Position numbers and translations under genes: made by a program. A stretch of DNA of 39,284 bases from Clostridia bacterium. Lineage in GTDB: Bacteria; Bacillota; Clostridia; JAQVDB01. This document shows, in pieces, positions 17,526 through 25,951 of the stretch; position 1 is the first letter of the stretch; every line of letters starts with the position of its first letter. The stretch lies in NCBI GenBank assembly GCA_028698525.1, contig JAQVDB010000014.1:1-39284 (forward strand), read 5' to 3'. A model generated the notes under the pieces. It was given only the letters and a program-made list of their open reading frames with translations, made no database searches and was not told where the DNA came from.

Positions 17526-18959
17526 TTGTTTAAGAGTATTTTTAATAGATTGATAGCAACTTATTTGATCATTATAATAGTTACTTTGATATTTTTAGGA
17601 TTTTTACTTTCACAGCTTTTTGAAAATTATTATTTTAATAAAAAACAGGAGCAATTGATCACAGAAGGCAGTGAACTGAATGATCTTGTGAATCAATATT
17701 CTGCAGGTCTTATAAGTGAACAGAGATTGAATTTTGAATTGCAGGTTATAGATAGATTTTTAAATGCCAGGATATGGTTTGTCGATAAGTTTGGGTATGT
17801 ATGGACAGAATCCAGTACAATCGATAAAAAACATCAAGAAGGGCAAAAGCTGACTAAAGATGAGATAATAAATGTTTTGCAAGGTAATATAGTAAAAAAG
17901 ACAGGTAAGTTTGGAGATAGGTTTGAGGTTCCCATGCTCACCATTGGTATGCCTATATACGTTAAGGGCAGAGTTACCGGAGCTATATTTTTACATTCAC
18001 CTATATATGAAATAAAAAACACACTCAACAATGTATACAGATTGATATGGATTGCTGCCTTGGTTTCAATAATACTGGCTTTTTTGCTTATTTATTCTAC
18101 ATCTAAAAGAATATCTATGCCGCTAAAAAAAATGAGCAGCATTTCCCGAGCCATGGCTGAAGGAGACTTTTCGAAAAGGGTAGATATAAATTCTCCTGAT
18201 GAAATCGGGGAGCTCTCTAATGCTTTTAATAATATGGCAATGTCTCTAGAAAATTTGGAAAATATGAGGCGTGACTTTGTAGCCAGCGTGTCTCATGAGT
18301 TGAAGTCACCTATAGCTTCTATAAGAGGATTTGTTCAGGCGATAAGAGACGGGACTATAGAACACCAAGAACAAGAGGAATATTTAAATATTGTAATAGA
18401 AGAAACAAATAGGCTTACTAGGCTGATAAATCAATTATTGGATCTTTCTAATATTGAAACGGGTTATTTTGTATTAGAAAATTCGGTTTTCGATATTAAT
18501 GAAGTTATTAGAAGGGTAATAATTAAATATGAGCAAAGAATAAAAGAAAAACAAATAGATCTAAAGGTAATGCTTTCTAAAAATGATAAACTAGTAAAAG
18601 GGGATGAGGATAGGATAGAACAGGTAGTATCTAATCTGATGGATAATGCAATTAAATATACTGGCATGGGTGGGGAAGTCCGTGTAGCTACTCAAGCCAG
18701 AGAACATAAAATATTTACTCATATAGAGGATAGCGGTATGGGAATAGCACAAGAAGATCTGCCATATATATTTGAACGTTTTTATAAAGTGGATAATTCC
18801 AGATCTGAAAGTAGTGGTTTTGGATTAGGGCTCTCGATTGTCAAAAAGATAATTGAACAGCATGAGGGCGGGCAGATATACGCAAGGAGTGAAAAAGGAA
18901 AAGGAACTGAGTTTATCTTTTATTTACCTCTTTATTATAATAAAGATACAAGTTCATAA
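17526..18959 (+). CDS. Orphan sensor histidine kinase
   Basis: Membrane histidine kinase, 477 aa. TM1 (about 8-30), an extracellular sensor region of about 135 residues (31-167, PDC/Cache-like by size), TM2 (about 172-192), HAMP (about 193-245), HisKA with the phosphoacceptor His257 in SVSHELKSP, and HATPase_c with the N box (Asn370, Asn374 in NLMDNAIKY), G1 DSGMGI (403-408) and G2 GFGLGL (431-436). All catalytic motifs are intact. The start is TTG 17526 after GGGAGGAG. No response regulator gene flanks it; the next gene, 56 bp downstream, is an HtrA protease. The partner regulator must be elsewhere. The htrA neighbour suggests envelope-stress sensing, as with CssS in Bacillus, which is an inference. 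Confidence 0.93.
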   Translation: MFKSIFNRLIATYLIIIIVTLIFLGFLLSQLFENYYFNKKQEQLITEGSELNDLVNQYSAGLISEQRLNFELQVIDRFLNARIWFVDKFGYVWTESSTIDKKHQEGQKLTKDEIINVLQGNIVKKTGKFGDRFEVPMLTIGMPIYVKGRVTGAIFLHSPIYEIKNTLNNVYRLIWIAALVSIILAFLLIYSTSKRISMPLKKMSSISRAMAEGDFSKRVDINSPDEIGELSNAFNNMAMSLENLENMRRDFVASVSHELKSPIASIRGFVQAIRDGTIEHQEQEEYLNIVIEETNRLTRLINQLLDLSNIETGYFVLENSVFDINEVIRRVIIKYEQRIKEKQIDLKVMLSKNDKLVKGDEDRIEQVVSNLMDNAIKYTGMGGEVRVATQAREHKIFTHIEDSGMGIAQEDLPYIFERFYKVDNSRSESSGFGLGLSIVKKIIEQHEGGQIYARSEKGKGTEFIFYLPLYYNKDTSS

Positions 18960-19015
18960 TTTGGTCATAATTACATTTTATAATAAAAATAAAACAATTG
19001 GGAGGTTTGATATAT

Positions 19016-20197
19016 ATGGACGAGTTTTATGAATATGATTATGATTCTAAAAATAAAAAAGATGGTATTGGGAAATATATATTGGTAGCGGTAATAAGTG
19101 CAGTTATAACTTGTTTGCTTTTGTTTTATATCGGGTCATCTTTCGGTTTTATTTCCATGGAGCAGTCGGATAAAACTGATTCTGAGGATGGGCAGGAACA
19201 AGAACAGATTATTGGTGAAGATTCGGAAGTTTTCACGCAAGAGAATACTACTAATATAGGTTCGGATACTCCTATAATAGACATCGCTAAAAATGTGGGT
19301 TCAGCTGTGGTAGGGATAGTGAATAAAATGGAAATAACCAGAGGTTTTTTTGAAAACGAAATTTCTGAAGGGAGCGGTTCAGGAATAATAATAAGCGATG
19401 ACGGATATATTGTAACTAATAATCATGTGATAGAAAATGCTTCGGAACTTGTAGTAATACTCCCTGGAGGGGAAAAGGTGAATGCTGATTTGGTAGGAAA
19501 AGACTCTAAGACAGACCTTGCGGTGATTAAGATTAATAAGAAAAATTTACCTGCCGCTAAACTGGGAGACTCAGATAGATTGCAAGTAGGCGAAACAGTA
19601 GTTGCTATAGGAAATCCACTGGGGAGTGAACTAGCAGGATCAGTTACTTCAGGTATAATCAGCTCTACTCAAAGGGATCTTGTGATAGATGGAAAGCAGT
19701 TGAATCTAATACAGACTGATGCTGCAATAAATCCGGGTAACAGTGGTGGGGCGCTGGTTAACTTAAATGGCGAAGTTATAGGGATAAATACTGCCAAGCA
19801 GCAAGGCGTAGGTATTGAGGGGATAGGATTTGCCATACCTATTAATGATGCAAAGCCTGTTATTCAACAATTGATTGAAAACGGTTATGTAAGCAGACCC
19901 GCATTGGGAATTGTAATGGCTGAGATAAATGAAAAGGATGCAAAAGAATATAATGTGCCTGTTGGAATAGGTGTCAGTCAGGTGATGATAAACGGGCCTG
20001 CAGACAAGGCGGGAATTGTTCCGGGAGATATAATATTGGAGGTAGAAGGGCAGGAAGTGAAGAAACTGGATGAAATGCAAAAACAGCTTGAAAAATTCAA
20101 ATCAGGGGATGCAGTTAACATGGTTGTTTGGAGAGATGGAAAAGAATATAATATTTCTGTTAAATTAGGAGAGTACAGTAAAGTATTCAGCGAGTGA
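19016..20197 (+). CDS. htrA: HtrA/DegP-family serine protease, membrane-anchored
   Basis: Extracytoplasmic quality-control protease, 393 aa. A short acidic, tyrosine-rich cytoplasmic N-tail (1-19) precedes one TM anchor (about 20-45), an acidic low-complexity linker (about 46-85), a trypsin-like domain (about 88-280) and one PDZ domain (about 290-385). The catalytic triad is complete: His137 (TNNHV), Asp167 (TDLAV), Ser243 (PGNSGGAL). ATG 19016 is preferred over an in-frame TTG at 18998 because GGGAGG (19000-19005) lies between them, ten bases before the ATG. The gene follows a histidine kinase gene and probably forms a stress-response unit with it. Confidence 0.94.
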   Translation: MDEFYEYDYDSKNKKDGIGKYILVAVISAVITCLLLFYIGSSFGFISMEQSDKTDSEDGQEQEQIIGEDSEVFTQENTTNIGSDTPIIDIAKNVGSAVVGIVNKMEITRGFFENEISEGSGSGIIISDDGYIVTNNHVIENASELVVILPGGEKVNADLVGKDSKTDLAVIKINKKNLPAAKLGDSDRLQVGETVVAIGNPLGSELAGSVTSGIISSTQRDLVIDGKQLNLIQTDAAINPGNSGGALVNLNGEVIGINTAKQQGVGIEGIGFAIPINDAKPVIQQLIENGYVSRPALGIVMAEINEKDAKEYNVPVGIGVSQVMINGPADKAGIVPGDIILEVEGQEVKKLDEMQKQLEKFKSGDAVNMVVWRDGKEYNISVKLGEYSKVFSE

Positions 20198-20210
20198 ACT
20201 AAACTGGAGT

Positions 20211-20245
20211 GTGGGCAACTGCCTATACTCCAGTTTATTATTATA
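20211..20245 (+). terminator. Terminator after htrA
   Basis: AAACTGGAGT (20211-20220) pairs with ACTCCAGTTT (20227-20236) around a six-base loop. The T content after the stem is modest (TTTATTATTATA). Confidence 0.7.
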
Positions 20246-20339
20246 GATAAGCTTCGTATAAGATATTTACATACTAAGTAGAGGATAAAATATAGTATAA
20301 TATATTAATAGTATTCTAAAATAATTGGGGGTCTATTCA

Positions 20340-21977
20340 ATGCAATTATCTTTTTTAGGAGCAGCTAGGCAGGTTACAGGTTCTTGTTGTTTACTTGAAG
20401 CAGATAAATTTAGGATACTGATTGACTGTGGTCTCTTTCAGGGCGGTAAATCGGAGGAGCGGTTGAACAGATTGGATTTTAGGTTTAATCCAAGTGAAAT
20501 AGATTGTTTGGTTTTGACCCATGCGCACATAGATCACTCGGGAAGGATTCCAAAGCTGATCAAAGACGGATTTAGAGGTCGAATTATATGCACTAAGGCG
20601 ACGGCAGATTTATTGGAGATAATGTTGAAGGATAGTGCTCATATACAGGAAAAGGAGGCGGAATGGCAAAACAGAAAAAATATGCGGGCAGGCAGGCCAC
20701 TAATTGAGCCTTTATATACTGTAGCTGACGCTGAAGATTCATTAAGACATATAGATGCTTATCTCTACGATCAAATGGTTGATTTGAACGAAAGTATTAG
20801 AATAAGATTTAATGATGCAGGACATATATTGGGTTCTTCAATAGTAGAAATATGGATTAATGAAGGACAAGTCAGCACTAAACTTGTATTTTCAGGTGAT
20901 ATAGGAAACTGGGATAGACCCATATTAAAAGATCCTTCTGTGATAGATGACGCAGATTATATTATAATGGAAACAACTTATGGAGATAGAGTTCATGATA
21001 ATTTAAAAACTGATACGAGAAAACTTGTAAAAATAATAAACAATACAGTTAAAAGAGGCGGTAATGTAGTAATACCATCATTCGCAATAGGCAGAACACA
21101 GGAAATTATCTACGAACTTAATAAGTTTTATGAGCAGTATGAAAAAGTGGAAGTAGATTACTTTCTAAAAGCCCATGTGTATATTGATAGTCCTTTAGCC
21201 GTTTCTGCTACTGATATTTTTAAAAGAAATAGTGATTGTTTCGATGAAGAAGCTAATCATTATATAATGAACGGTGATAATCCACTTGAATTTGAGAATT
21301 TGCATTTAATTAAGGATGTGCAAGAGTCTATATGGCTGAACAAAGATAAGCAAAGCAAGATTATTATATCTGCTAGCGGGATGTGTGATGCTGGAAGGAT
21401 AAAACATCACTTAAAACACAACTTATGGAGAGAGGATTCCAGTATTGTTTTTGTAGGATATCAAGCACAAGGAACACTTGGAAGAGATATAAAAGATGGA
21501 GCAAAAAATGTAAAGATATTCGGGGAGGATATTGCTGTCAATGCTGATATTTATTCTTTAGAAGGCTTTTCTGCTCACGCTGACAGAAATGGTTTATTAA
21601 AGTGGGTAAAAGCCTTTAAAAATAAGCCTAAAAAGGTATTTTTAGTTCATGGTGAAGAGGAGGCAACAATCAAGTTTAAAGAGCGGCTTGTTGAGGAAAC
21701 AGATTTTGATGTTGTAGTTCCTGAACTAGGTTCAACATACCGTATTGATGGTGATGGCAGTTTTGATTATAAAGAGAAATTGATGGATGACTCACTTGAA
21801 CATTTGATACAAATTACATGCAATGTTGATGAATTGAAGTATGATTTTTATAGAGCCTTAAGCAAGCTGGATGAAAAGATAAAAAACAAGCAGCGGCTTG
21901 ATAATGTAGACAGCATAATCAATAAAATGATACAGCTGAAAAAAGATATAAATAACTTAAGCAATTTACTAAATTGA
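20340..21977 (+). CDS. Metallo-beta-lactamase / beta-CASP family ribonuclease-like protein
   Basis: 545 aa protein of the CPSF73/RNase J-related beta-CASP group. Metal-binding motif HAHIDH is present, followed by the later motifs DAGHILGS and FSGDIGN. The beta-CASP insertion has its acidic motif (METTYGDR) and the histidine-containing ISASGMCDAGRIKHHL, and the C-terminal RMMBL segment reads EGFSAHADRNGLLKWV. All catalytic residues seem intact, so it is probably an RNA endo/exonuclease. It is not RNase J itself, which has a different architecture and a C-terminal dimerisation domain. A C-terminal helical tail of about 70 residues (SLEHLIQITCNVDELKYD... to the end) looks coiled-coil. ATG 20340 follows GGGGGT; an in-frame TTG at 20325 lies before that ribosome binding site. 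Confidence 0.9.
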   Translation: MQLSFLGAARQVTGSCCLLEADKFRILIDCGLFQGGKSEERLNRLDFRFNPSEIDCLVLTHAHIDHSGRIPKLIKDGFRGRIICTKATADLLEIMLKDSAHIQEKEAEWQNRKNMRAGRPLIEPLYTVADAEDSLRHIDAYLYDQMVDLNESIRIRFNDAGHILGSSIVEIWINEGQVSTKLVFSGDIGNWDRPILKDPSVIDDADYIIMETTYGDRVHDNLKTDTRKLVKIINNTVKRGGNVVIPSFAIGRTQEIIYELNKFYEQYEKVEVDYFLKAHVYIDSPLAVSATDIFKRNSDCFDEEANHYIMNGDNPLEFENLHLIKDVQESIWLNKDKQSKIIISASGMCDAGRIKHHLKHNLWREDSSIVFVGYQAQGTLGRDIKDGAKNVKIFGEDIAVNADIYSLEGFSAHADRNGLLKWVKAFKNKPKKVFLVHGEEEATIKFKERLVEETDFDVVVPELGSTYRIDGDGSFDYKEKLMDDSLEHLIQITCNVDELKYDFYRALSKLDEKIKNKQRLDNVDSIINKMIQLKKDINNLSNLLN

Positions 21978-22037
21978 TATAGAGGTTAAAACAAGTAAGT
22001 GCAAGATTAACCTTTATTCGCCTGGAGGGGAAGCAAT

Positions 22038-24671
22038 GTGAATAAAGCTAAAAAAGCTGTTATGTTTACCGGTATATTTATTATAGTTGCAATTGCCATA
22101 TTTGTCAGCATTGCAGGCATAATAGCTGATTTTAAATGGCTGGTTAAGTTGGGCTATGAAGTTGTTTTTTGGACAGATCTTAAAGCAAAAACTATACTGT
22201 GGGCAGTTTGTTTTGTCGTATTTTTTATATTGACTTATATAAATTTTATTTATGTGAAAAAGAACACAGAAGATAGACTAGAACAAGACAATCCGTGGAA
22301 TAAAATAACCAGGGTAGGAGTTCCCGTGATTTCATTATTGGTATCTGTAGTTGTTGGCTTTATAGTTTCAAGAAATCTGTGGGTGCAATATCTTGAATAC
22401 TTTAATGCTACAAACTTTCAAATCAGTGATCCATTATTTGCAAAAGATATATCCTACTATATTTTTAAAAGGCCGTTTTTATACAATGTACTGAATGTTA
22501 TACTCATATATATGTTTTTTCTGACGGTTTTTATAGGTTTAATTTATTTTATAAAAGGTGTTTTGGTTGACCAAAGATATCCTAAAATACATCTATCCAT
22601 CCTTGTGAGCATAATTCTTGCTCTGCTTGCAATATCTTATAAATTTAGAATAGAAGGATTGTTATTTTCCACAAAGGGAAAGGTATTCGGGGCAGGCTAT
22701 ACAGATGTGTTTTTAACTTTAAACTATTATAAAGTGCAGATAGTCGTGATTGTCATTGCTATAGTGTTGACCATTTATATGGCGGTTAAAGGAAAGGTAG
22801 GGAGACATATTTTTTCTGGGATTATACTTTACTTTTCTGTTGCTATATTGGGTTCTGTTGCAGTTTTTATAGTGCAACAATATGTAGTTTTACCAAATGA
22901 ACTCTCTAAAGAGTCCAAGTTTATTGAGTATAATATAGATTATACAAAGAAAGCTTTTGGATTGGACAATATAAAAGAAATAGAGTTTCCTGACAATGAT
23001 ACTTTGGATAGGGACATGGTAAAACGTAACCAGGATGCTATAAATAATATTCGGATCAATGATTATAAAGCAGCCCTTGCAGCGTATAATCAATTGCAGG
23101 GTATAAGAAAGTATTACAGGTTTACAGACATCGATGTAGATAGATACCATATCGATGGGGAAAAAACTCAAGTTTTCATATCCGCTAGGGAACTAGATAA
23201 AAATCAGATAAATAATACTCATGTAAATAATGTATACAAATTTACCCATGGAATGGGTGTATCGGTAAGTTCGGTCAATGAGGTTACTTCTGAAGGTCAG
23301 CCTAATTTTATTGTAAGAGATATCCCACCTCAAAGTATTGTGAAAGAATTGAATGTAGAACAGCCGAGAATATATTATGGTGAACTTACAGATGATTATG
23401 TGGTGGTCAATGCCGGAATAAAGGAGTTTGATTATCCTTCTGGTGATAAAAATGTTGAGAATATTTACGATGGTGATGGAGGAATTCCCCTCAAAGGAAT
23501 AAATAGATTGATATATGGGTTGGACAGGAGAAGTTTTAAACTTTTTATATCGTCATATGTAACTTCGGATAGCAAGATAATGCTGCACAGGAATATTCGT
23601 AAAAGGGTCAATAGAATTGCCCCATTCATAGAGGTTGATGAAGATCCGTATATAATAATTGCAGACGGGAAATTATACTGGATAATTGATGGATACACTA
23701 CATCGGATCAATATCCATATTCCCAACCTATTATAAGGGAAAATGACTATATCAATTATATTAGAAATTCTGTAAAAGTAGTGGTTGATGCATACAATGG
23801 TGATGTGGATTTTTATATCAGCGATGTAGATGACCCTATAATAAACACTTATAGCAATATATACCCGGGATTATTCAAGCAGATGGAACAGATGCCAGAA
23901 GAAATAAAGGCCCATATAAGATATCCTGAATATTATTTTAATATACAGACTGCTAGATATAATAAGTATCATATGAATGATATAACAGTATTCTATAATG
24001 AAGAAGATGTATGGAGGTTTGCACTTGAAAAATATTGGAATGAGAAGGTAGAAGTACAGCCCTATTATATGATGGTAAATTTACCCGGCCAAGATGATGT
24101 AGAGTTTGTACTTGCCAGGTCGTTTACGCCTGTTAATAAAGATAATGCAATCGCATTGATGATGGCCAGGAACGATGGAGATAATTATGGACAATTATGT
24201 GCATACAAATTTCCAAAGCAAAAAAAAGTATATGGTCCCCTTCAGGTAGAAGCCAGAATAGATCAGGATACAAATATAAGCAGTCAATTATCGTTGTGGG
24301 ATCAGAGAGGATCAGATGTGATAAGAGGGAATATGCTCATGATACCGATTGAAGATACTGTATTATATGTAGAACCCCTTTATATACAGTCAGATGCGGG
24401 TAACTCGCTCCCTGAAGTAAAGAGGATTATAGTTTCTTATAAGGATAGAATAGCTATGGAAAAAGATTTAAAGACAGCCCTTGAAAAGGTTCTGGTAACA
24501 ACAGCTGAAATGGATCAAGACAAAGCAGAACAGGAAACGGTGGAAGAGTTAATCAAAAAAGCTGCAAATACATTGGAAGAGATAAAGTCTTCATCAGGGC
24601 AGGGGGAATGGGCAGAGTTTGGTCAAAAACTTGAGGAATTAGAAAGGATTATCAAGCAATTAAATGAGTAG
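22038..24671 (+). CDS. UPF0182 family large membrane protein
   Basis: 877 aa protein of the UPF0182 (COG1615) family, of unknown function. The N-terminal third has about seven membrane segments (near 8-30, 50-70, 92-112, 155-177, 190-208, 232-252, 262-284). A large, presumably extracytoplasmic region (about 290-820) follows, with typical family stretches such as RPFLYN, YGELTDDYVVVN and KEFDYPSGDKN. A Glu/Lys-rich C-terminal coiled coil (about 820-877) ends the protein. The start is GTG 22038, preceded by GGAGGGG. An ATG two bases upstream (22036) is followed at once by TGA in its own frame, an overlapping start-stop pair. The gene lies 60 bp after the beta-CASP gene and probably shares its transcript. 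Confidence 0.88.
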   Translation: MNKAKKAVMFTGIFIIVAIAIFVSIAGIIADFKWLVKLGYEVVFWTDLKAKTILWAVCFVVFFILTYINFIYVKKNTEDRLEQDNPWNKITRVGVPVISLLVSVVVGFIVSRNLWVQYLEYFNATNFQISDPLFAKDISYYIFKRPFLYNVLNVILIYMFFLTVFIGLIYFIKGVLVDQRYPKIHLSILVSIILALLAISYKFRIEGLLFSTKGKVFGAGYTDVFLTLNYYKVQIVVIVIAIVLTIYMAVKGKVGRHIFSGIILYFSVAILGSVAVFIVQQYVVLPNELSKESKFIEYNIDYTKKAFGLDNIKEIEFPDNDTLDRDMVKRNQDAINNIRINDYKAALAAYNQLQGIRKYYRFTDIDVDRYHIDGEKTQVFISARELDKNQINNTHVNNVYKFTHGMGVSVSSVNEVTSEGQPNFIVRDIPPQSIVKELNVEQPRIYYGELTDDYVVVNAGIKEFDYPSGDKNVENIYDGDGGIPLKGINRLIYGLDRRSFKLFISSYVTSDSKIMLHRNIRKRVNRIAPFIEVDEDPYIIIADGKLYWIIDGYTTSDQYPYSQPIIRENDYINYIRNSVKVVVDAYNGDVDFYISDVDDPIINTYSNIYPGLFKQMEQMPEEIKAHIRYPEYYFNIQTARYNKYHMNDITVFYNEEDVWRFALEKYWNEKVEVQPYYMMVNLPGQDDVEFVLARSFTPVNKDNAIALMMARNDGDNYGQLCAYKFPKQKKVYGPLQVEARIDQDTNISSQLSLWDQRGSDVIRGNMLMIPIEDTVLYVEPLYIQSDAGNSLPEVKRIIVSYKDRIAMEKDLKTALEKVLVTTAEMDQDKAEQETVEELIKKAANTLEEIKSSSGQGEWAEFGQKLEELERIIKQLNE

Positions 24672-24678
24672 ATTGATG

Positions 24679-24717
24679 ATAGCACAGATGATTATTAAAT
24701 CATCTGTGCTATTTTTC
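24679..24717 (+). terminator. Terminator after the UPF0182 gene
   Basis: A perfect 15 bp stem, ATAGCACAGATGATT (24679-24693) with AATCATCTGTGCTAT (24698-24712), is followed by TTTTCGTT. It ends the transcript that includes the beta-CASP gene. Confidence 0.88.
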
Positions 24718-24810
24718 GTTATGTTTAAATATATTTAAATATAGAGACTATTGTATTTAACAATTAAAGAATAGCAGTAAGTTAAGATTATCCATAAGGA
24801 GGTGTTGGAT

Positions 24811-25368
24811 TTGCTGTTTATTACTATAAATAAGAAAAAACTAAAAACAATAAAGTACATAGTATTTATCGTAATACTTCTTATTTTAGCGATGGTTATA
24901 ATAAAGTTGTTAAGCGGAGATAAACCTGCTACAAACGATAATATAGAATATGCACATTACAGCAATGATGATGTTAAAATAAAGTTTGAGTATCCTGATG
25001 ATTGGGAAGTGGACATAAAGGATATAGCTGGGGATGAAATCCTGTTTCATATAGGATTTCATTCCCCTGACGATAGAGGAAATGGATTTATCCAGATATG
25101 GGCTAAATGCGATTATGATACTTTAATATCATATATTGAGGGCAATTCTGTGGATAACAAAATAGTTTTGATGGAAAAGAAAAAAATAAATTTAGATGGA
25201 AATAAAGGTTATATGTATTTTTATAAAAAGAATGAGAATATGGCAAAAGATGCTTTGTTTTCTAAGGGGGAGAAAGTTATCAGAGTTTTTATGTCAGTCA
25301 GGGAGGATTGGGATGAAAAACATAATATGATTTTCAACCATATTCTAGATACACTATCAATTGGTTGA
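24811..25368 (+). CDS. Membrane-anchored protein with a PsbP-like extracellular domain
   Basis: 185 aa, exact family not recognised. A short basic N-terminus (INKKKLKTIKY) precedes one hydrophobic anchor (about 16-36) and an extracellular domain. That domain begins YSNDDVKIKFEYPDDWEVDI, which resembles the start of PsbP-like lipid- or surface-associated domains in Gram-positive bacteria, and contains YMYFYKK and VFMSVREDWDEKHNMIFNHILDTL near the end, again PsbP-like. The chosen start, TTG 24811, is eight bases after AAGGAGG (24796-24802); an upstream in-frame GTG at 24802 overlaps that site. It is flanked by a terminator upstream and by dut 114 bp downstream. The role is unknown. Confidence 0.7.
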   Translation: MLFITINKKKLKTIKYIVFIVILLILAMVIIKLLSGDKPATNDNIEYAHYSNDDVKIKFEYPDDWEVDIKDIAGDEILFHIGFHSPDDRGNGFIQIWAKCDYDTLISYIEGNSVDNKIVLMEKKKINLDGNKGYMYFYKKNENMAKDALFSKGEKVIRVFMSVREDWDEKHNMIFNHILDTLSIG

Positions 25369-25482
25369 CTAGTTAGAAGGCCACGGGAAATTATATTAGA
25401 CTCAATGGACAAATTCATTATAAATTTTGTAATAAATTTATGTTAAAATAAGTAGTACAATTAATTGAAGGAGGATCATAAA

Positions 25483-25923
25483 ATGGAGGTAGTAAGAATA
25501 AAGATAAAAAATACAGGTGACTTGCCATTGCCTCAATATCAAACCATAAATTCTTCAGGGATGGATCTCATGGCTGATATTCATGAACCTATTACAATTA
25601 AACCGGGAGAGAGGACATTGATACCCACAGGTTTGTTTATAGAATTAAAAGAAGGATATGAGGCACAGATAAGGGCTAGAAGTGGACTTGCTATCAAATA
25701 TGGAATTACACTTTTGAATGGAGTAGGTACTATAGATGCAGATTATAGAGGAGAAATAAAGGTAATACTTATTAATTTAGGACAAGCTGATTATACTATT
25801 AAAAGAGGAGATAGGATAGCTCAATTGGTTGTAAGTCGGTTTATAAAGGTGGAATGGCAATTATCCGATGCAATAGAAGAGTCTAGGAGAGGATGCGGAG
25901 GGTTTGGGCATACCGGAGTTTAA
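25483..25923 (+). CDS. dut: Deoxyuridine 5'-triphosphate nucleotidohydrolase (dUTPase)
   Basis: Trimeric all-beta dUTPase, 146 aa, which splits dUTP to dUMP and pyrophosphate, keeping uracil out of DNA and feeding thymidylate synthesis. The five motifs are visible in order: SSGMDLMAD, IRARSGLA, NGVGTIDADYRGEI, RGDRIAQLVV and a C-terminal RRGCGGFGHTGV arm. The last motif usually reads RGxGGFGSTG; here His replaces Ser, a mild deviation in the loop that closes on the nucleotide. ATG 25483 follows AAGGAGG; an in-frame TTG lies before that site. capA-like follows after 28 bp. Confidence 0.96.
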   Translation: MEVVRIKIKNTGDLPLPQYQTINSSGMDLMADIHEPITIKPGERTLIPTGLFIELKEGYEAQIRARSGLAIKYGITLLNGVGTIDADYRGEIKVILINLGQADYTIKRGDRIAQLVVSRFIKVEWQLSDAIEESRRGCGGFGHTGV

Positions 25924-25951
25924 TTTTTTTATTTAAGGAGAGATAATAACC

